Source: Paludibacteraceae bacterium
Lineage (GTDB): Bacteria; Bacteroidota; Bacteroidia; Bacteroidales; Paludibacteraceae
Direction: 5' to 3'
NCBI GenBank assembly: GCA_017450435.1
Contig: JAFSTO010000056.1
Span: forward strand, 186,001-250,000
Length of the DNA stretch: 64,000 nt
The notes below the pieces were generated by a model that worked only from the letters and a program-made list of their open reading frames with translations, did no database searches and was not told the DNA's origin. Position numbers and translations under genes: made by a program. Shown piece after piece: positions 60,153-64,000 of this stretch (within the stretch, counting starts at the first letter, position 1; each line of letters begins with the position of its first letter).

Positions 60153-60308
60153 CAATCAATGACGAATATAGATTTTTTGCGCTTTTAATTATTGGTATTA
60201 TGTTGACGTTTAAATGATTTTTAAATAATAGCAGAAAAGAAAATATAGATGGAATAGAAGAAATATTCTCTATATTCCTTTGGAAACAGAACATAAATAA
60301 CCGTCAGA

Positions 60309-60340
60309 TTTGGCAATGTTGGAAAAAAGAATTATCTTTG
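60309..60340 (+). promoter_or_regulatory. Promoter of the GH87-like gene
   Basis: TTTG (60309-60312), 20 nt, TATCTTTG (60333-60340). It rules out upstream start codons and sets the CDS start at 60358. Confidence 0.8.
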
Positions 60341-60357
60341 TGAAATCAAACCCCAAA

Positions 60358-62382
60358 ATGAGTAAATATATGTCTATATTTTTGTCAAGAAGGCCGGCGG
60401 TTGTGGTGCTGCTTGTAATGTGCTGTGAGGCAGTCTGTGGTCAGTCATACCCGTTTGGCGAGGATGCATTGCAGCGAGGTTGGTACAGCAGACCTTACAC
60501 TCGTTATGAAGCAGAGGTTAATCAGTGTCGTTCAAATGGTGTGTTTCTCCCCTTGTCAGAGGACCAGCGTACACTGCAGAGCGAGGCTACGCATCAGCAG
60601 GCGGTTCAACTGTTGAACGCAGGCGATTATGTAGAGTGGACAACCGGCTCATCGGGGAAGGGACTGACTATACGCTTCTCCTTGCCGGACAGCTCGGAGG
60701 GTACAGGCACGGAAGGCAGTTTTGTGGTGCGTAACACAGATGGAAACAGGGAGTTATTTGCGCAATCATTTACGCTCTCTTCATACCACGCATGGCAATA
60801 CACGGCAAGCGGAGCTAATTACCCTGACAACACTCCGGGGGCAGGCAAGCTGACCCGTATGAAGTTCGATGAAACGCATTTTCTTCTGCAGGCTGAAGTG
60901 ACGGCAGGTTCGACGATAAGAATAGAAAGAGCAGATAACAGTGACAAAGCTTATACTATTGACTTTATCGAGCTGGAACCCGTACCTGAGCCTAAAACCG
61001 CCGCAGATATAGCCGCGCTTGGAGTGGTGAGAGTATATAATCCTTCGTCAGATGGTGACGTGGGCAGTTTTATCAACAACAACGGCGGGCAGACACTTTT
61101 TATCCCTGCCGGGCGTTATGAAACAGACAAGAGGATATATCTTAATACAGAAGGCACAAAAGTGATTGGCGCCGGAGAGTGGTACACCGAGATTTTTTTT
61201 ACCGCTTCGTCTGACAATGGTTCCACATATAGTCATCGCGGTTTTGAGGGAAGCCGGAACAACCTGCTGGTTGAGGGACTATATTTGAATACCGTTAACA
61301 ACAAACGTTACTATCAGAACAATGACAGCAAGCAGGTTGGCAAGGGTTTTCAAGGCGGTTTCGGTACGGGCTCCGTTATCCGTCACTGTTGGGTTGAGCA
61401 CTTCGAGTGTGGTGCGTGGATAGCTGATTACTCCGGTAATAACAGCCGGCAACTGACGGTGGAGTATTGTCGTTTTCGCAACAACTACGCCGATGGCATC
61501 AATTTGTGCAAAGGTTCTACCGCTCATGTGGTCAGGTACTGCTCGTTCAGGAACAACGGCGATGACGATATGGCATCGTGGTCAACGGGAAACTTGTGCT
61601 CCGGCAACGTGTTCGAGTACTGCACTGCAGAGAACAACTGGCGTGCTTCGTCGTTAGGATTCTTCGGCGGTCAGAACCAGACTGCTCACCATATAGCTGT
61701 TTATGACGCATTGGAGAGTGGTGTACGTGCCACATGCGACTTCGCAGGAACGGGGTTCAAGACCACAGGCAGGATTCTCCTTCATGATATCAGTATTGTT
61801 CACTGCGGCTGCCCAAGCGGTACAAGAGGAACGGCGGGCGATTTCTGGGGAAATATGGCGGGAGCAATGGCGCTCACCGCCACAGCCAACTATGACCTGA
61901 ACAACGTAGAAATATATGATATAGATATCGTTGACAGTCGCACTCACGCTGTGTGGCTGCGTGGCGCTAACGGCCGTAAAATCAATAATCTTGTACTGGA
62001 GCGCGTGAGTGTTAGTGGCGCTGCCGGATACGGCGTCTATTATAGCGGAGCGCAAGGCACGGCACGCTATTGTATGCTTTCGTTTGAGAACTGTAGCAGC
62101 GGTGAACAGTCGGCACACATGCCCACTTTCGTGATTACCGAGCAGTGCAGCGGCGATGATTTGAAGGTGGTGGGACAGGGCGTTGAGACATTTTCCGCTA
62201 TTGCAGTGAATGGCGGGGTGGTGGTAAGTTGTGTGGATATGTGTCCTATAAGTGTGTTTGACCCCGCGGGCAGAAAACAAGGAGAGTATATGTGTGGAGC
62301 AAACACGTTCATCCCGCTTGATTCAGGCGTGTACATGATTCGTACCGGCTCAGGGCAAACGCTGAAAACAATTGCCTTTTGA
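60358..62382 (+). CDS. GH87-like alpha-1,3-glucanase (mycodextranase/mutanase) with CBM6-like domain
   Basis: 674 residues from the ATG at 60358 (MSKYMSIFLSRRPAVVVLLV, a signal). Residues ~28-195 form a CBM6-like domain (YTRYEAEVNQCRSNGV ... TIDFIELEPVPEPK). Residues ~200-600 form a right-handed beta-helix. The GH87 catalytic pattern is seen as YADGINLCKG (D379) and NNGDDDMASWS (D402, D403), with C-rich helix turns between. The C-terminus (VFDPAGRKQGEYMCG ... DSGVYMIRTGSGQTLK) looks like a type IX sorting domain, so the enzyme is probably surface-attached or released. Pectate-lyase-like helices are the alternative; the DGxN...GDDxxAxWS pattern favours GH87. Confidence 0.8.
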   Translation: MSKYMSIFLSRRPAVVVLLVMCCEAVCGQSYPFGEDALQRGWYSRPYTRYEAEVNQCRSNGVFLPLSEDQRTLQSEATHQQAVQLLNAGDYVEWTTGSSGKGLTIRFSLPDSSEGTGTEGSFVVRNTDGNRELFAQSFTLSSYHAWQYTASGANYPDNTPGAGKLTRMKFDETHFLLQAEVTAGSTIRIERADNSDKAYTIDFIELEPVPEPKTAADIAALGVVRVYNPSSDGDVGSFINNNGGQTLFIPAGRYETDKRIYLNTEGTKVIGAGEWYTEIFFTASSDNGSTYSHRGFEGSRNNLLVEGLYLNTVNNKRYYQNNDSKQVGKGFQGGFGTGSVIRHCWVEHFECGAWIADYSGNNSRQLTVEYCRFRNNYADGINLCKGSTAHVVRYCSFRNNGDDDMASWSTGNLCSGNVFEYCTAENNWRASSLGFFGGQNQTAHHIAVYDALESGVRATCDFAGTGFKTTGRILLHDISIVHCGCPSGTRGTAGDFWGNMAGAMALTATANYDLNNVEIYDIDIVDSRTHAVWLRGANGRKINNLVLERVSVSGAAGYGVYYSGAQGTARYCMLSFENCSSGEQSAHMPTFVITEQCSGDDLKVVGQGVETFSAIAVNGGVVVSCVDMCPISVFDPAGRKQGEYMCGANTFIPLDSGVYMIRTGSGQTLKTIAF

Positions 62383-62424
62383 AAGCTTCAATAAAAAAGA
62401 CCTTAAAACTAATTATTCATAACC

Positions 62425-63999
62425 ATGATGAAGACAAGAATAGTATTGCTATTGTCAGCATTGTCAGTGTGCGTCATGTTGCGTTTAGAAGACAACTTGT
62501 TGTCGCTTGGAAAGTTAGATTCGCTTGACGCTTATCTTGAAAGACGTGCGGAGTACGATATGCGCAAGGAGCTAAGAATGGACAGTCTGAAGCAGACAGC
62601 AATGACGCAGTATCAGTTATATGAGCTTCTTACGGAAGAGTATGCTTCGTATGAGTTCGACTCGGCATTACTCTACGTGAACAAACTTATTGATGAGGCG
62701 GTGCGCTCTGCTGACGCAAACAAGATAACCCGTGCGTATGTAAAGAAGAGTTTTGTGTATTTGTCTGCGGGTCTGTTCAAGGAAAGTGCCGACCTCTTGG
62801 AGTCAATCAATGTCAGCTCATCTGATGTCTCTACCCGAATAATGTACTACACCACCTATGCGCGTTTGCTTTACGACTTGGCGGACTATAATCATTCAGA
62901 ACTGTATCATTCGTACGTGGTCAAAGGTAATACTCTCACGGATAGTGCGCTGATGTTTCTTTCTCCTCTTGACACATCCCGTTATTGGTATGCAGAGGCA
63001 GTGAGAGATATGAAAACAGAAAACTACAGCCGTGCCTTGGAACGCTTCCGTTTTCAGCTGCTTGCATCTGATATCACTGAGCATGAGAAGGCAATAACGT
63101 TTTCTTCTATGGGGTATATTTATCATGTACTGGGAATGAGTGAAGAGAGCCTATGTTATAACACTCTTGCAGCAATAAGCGATATTCGCAACTCGACGAA
63201 AGAGGCCGTGGCACTGCGTAATGTGGCTTTGCATGTTTTTCGCGATGGTGATACTCAAACGGCAATGAGGTATATCAGATACGCGTTGGACGATGCGCAG
63301 TTTTATAATGCCCGGCACCGCCAGCTTGAGATAAGCCAGATTCTGCCCATCATCGAAAGTTCTTTCATGGAGCAACAGGAAGAGCAACACAAAAGCATGA
63401 CGCGGCAAACAGTAGTGACTTATGTACTGATTCTCGTATTACTCATTGCTATTGTTGTTATAGTTAACCGTGTTCGGGCGGCAAGAAGGGCAAGCCGCAC
63501 AATAGAGAAAATCAACTTGCGTCTGAGAGAGGCGAATAAGATAAGAGAGGAGTATATCAGCACCCTTTTGTGTGCGCAGACGGAGAGCATCAACAAACTC
63601 GAACAGTATCAGCGCTGGGTGAAGAAAAGGGCTCAGGAGCGTCGGACGGATGAATTGCAGACCGTGCCGACGGGCTTCAATGTGACTAAGTCAAGAACAG
63701 AGTTCTATAAGCAGTTCGACGAGATGTTTCTGCAGGTGTTCCCTGATTTTGTCAGTTGTTTTAATGCGTTGCTCCGCCCCGATGAACAGATTATTCCCGA
63801 CAAGCGTGAGTTGCTCAACACTGACCTGCGTATCTTCGCACTCATCCGGCTCGGAGTAACCGATAACGAAAAGATTGCCCAAGTGCTTGATTATTCAGTC
63901 AATACTATTTACACTTACAAGACGCGTGTGAAGAACCGGAGCGACATGCCGACAGAAGAGTTCAATCGCCGTGTCATGTCCATTCCTGCCATTTCTTAA
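62425..63999 (+). CDS. TPR sensor with membrane segment and cytoplasmic LuxR-type HTH (DUF6377 type)
   Basis: 524 residues. N-terminal signal or anchor, then LDSLDAYLERRAEYDMRKEL and RMDSLKQTAMTQYQLYELLT, the opening typical of Bacteroidota DUF6377 regulators. TPR-like helices span ~60-320. A transmembrane helix lies at ~332-352 (TVVTYVLILVLLIAIVVIVN), then a coiled coil and a C-terminal helix-turn-helix: LRIFALIRLGVTDNEKIAQV, LDYSVNTIYTYKTRVKNRS. The layout suggests a periplasmic sensor acting directly on DNA. It lies 42 nt after the GH87-like gene, so it probably controls this PUL. Confidence 0.88.
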   Translation: MMKTRIVLLLSALSVCVMLRLEDNLLSLGKLDSLDAYLERRAEYDMRKELRMDSLKQTAMTQYQLYELLTEEYASYEFDSALLYVNKLIDEAVRSADANKITRAYVKKSFVYLSAGLFKESADLLESINVSSSDVSTRIMYYTTYARLLYDLADYNHSELYHSYVVKGNTLTDSALMFLSPLDTSRYWYAEAVRDMKTENYSRALERFRFQLLASDITEHEKAITFSSMGYIYHVLGMSEESLCYNTLAAISDIRNSTKEAVALRNVALHVFRDGDTQTAMRYIRYALDDAQFYNARHRQLEISQILPIIESSFMEQQEEQHKSMTRQTVVTYVLILVLLIAIVVIVNRVRAARRASRTIEKINLRLREANKIREEYISTLLCAQTESINKLEQYQRWVKKRAQERRTDELQTVPTGFNVTKSRTEFYKQFDEMFLQVFPDFVSCFNALLRPDEQIIPDKRELLNTDLRIFALIRLGVTDNEKIAQVLDYSVNTIYTYKTRVKNRSDMPTEEFNRRVMSIPAIS

Positions 64000-64000
64000 A

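Overview
The window is a chromosomal segment from a member of the Bacteroidales (Bacteroidota). Evidence: two SusC/SusD pairs inside polysaccharide utilisation loci (PULs), many promoters of the Bacteroidota type (TTTG, about 20 nt, TAnnTTTG), a GldH lipoprotein, a fused SpmA/SpmB membrane protein, ribosomal protein S16 with a long charged tail, and secreted proteins ending in sorting-domain-like tails. A gut or rumen plant-fibre degrader is likely. I cannot place it to genus.

Layout. 1-6.97 kb: start of uvrA, tRNA-Arg with a structured leader, a YtxH/holin-like operon, ybeY, an SpmAB-type protein and an M16 peptidase. 7-15.2 kb is accessory: a small gene pair whose second member has an in-frame TGA, a candidate structured RNA, a lone MNT nucleotidyltransferase, a large InlB-repeat surface protein and an AAA ATPase. 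15.2-28.5 kb is mostly housekeeping: Cys-rich lipoprotein, MATE pump, mrp, trmB, gldH, ricT-like, holB, rpsP, sufB, tRNA-Cys, malY-like, a phosphopantetheinyl transferase and class II fructose-bisphosphate aldolase.

28.8-51.8 kb is a beta-mannan PUL headed by an AraC-type regulator. A surface GH26 lipoprotein cuts the backbone. Three secreted proteins built from a repeated ~110-residue module probably bind glycan, and SusC/SusD imports oligosaccharides. GH36 removes alpha-galactose, a CE7-type esterase removes acetyl groups, and a second GH26 trims the chain. An MFS symporter takes up the disaccharide, an epimerase converts mannobiose to mannosyl-glucose, and GH130 phosphorolyses it. A DUF4143-type ATPase gene has been inserted between transporter and epimerase, leaving a 35-bp duplication that includes the start of the epimerase gene.

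51.8-64 kb is a second PUL with divergent arms: a secreted protein, SusC, SusD, a small coupled ORF and GH97 on the minus strand; a GH87-like beta-helix protein and a TPR/LuxR-type regulator on the plus strand. GH87 plus a SusB-like GH97 suggests alpha-1,3-glucan as the target.

Two themes run through the window. First, three lone accessory genes (MNT, AAA ATPase, DUF4143 ATPase) are each bracketed by local direct repeats, as if they were single-gene cassettes. Second, short tandem repeats with 7-, 9- or 15-bp units occur between and inside genes, and supply start codons, signal-peptide cores and in-frame insertions in PUL genes.
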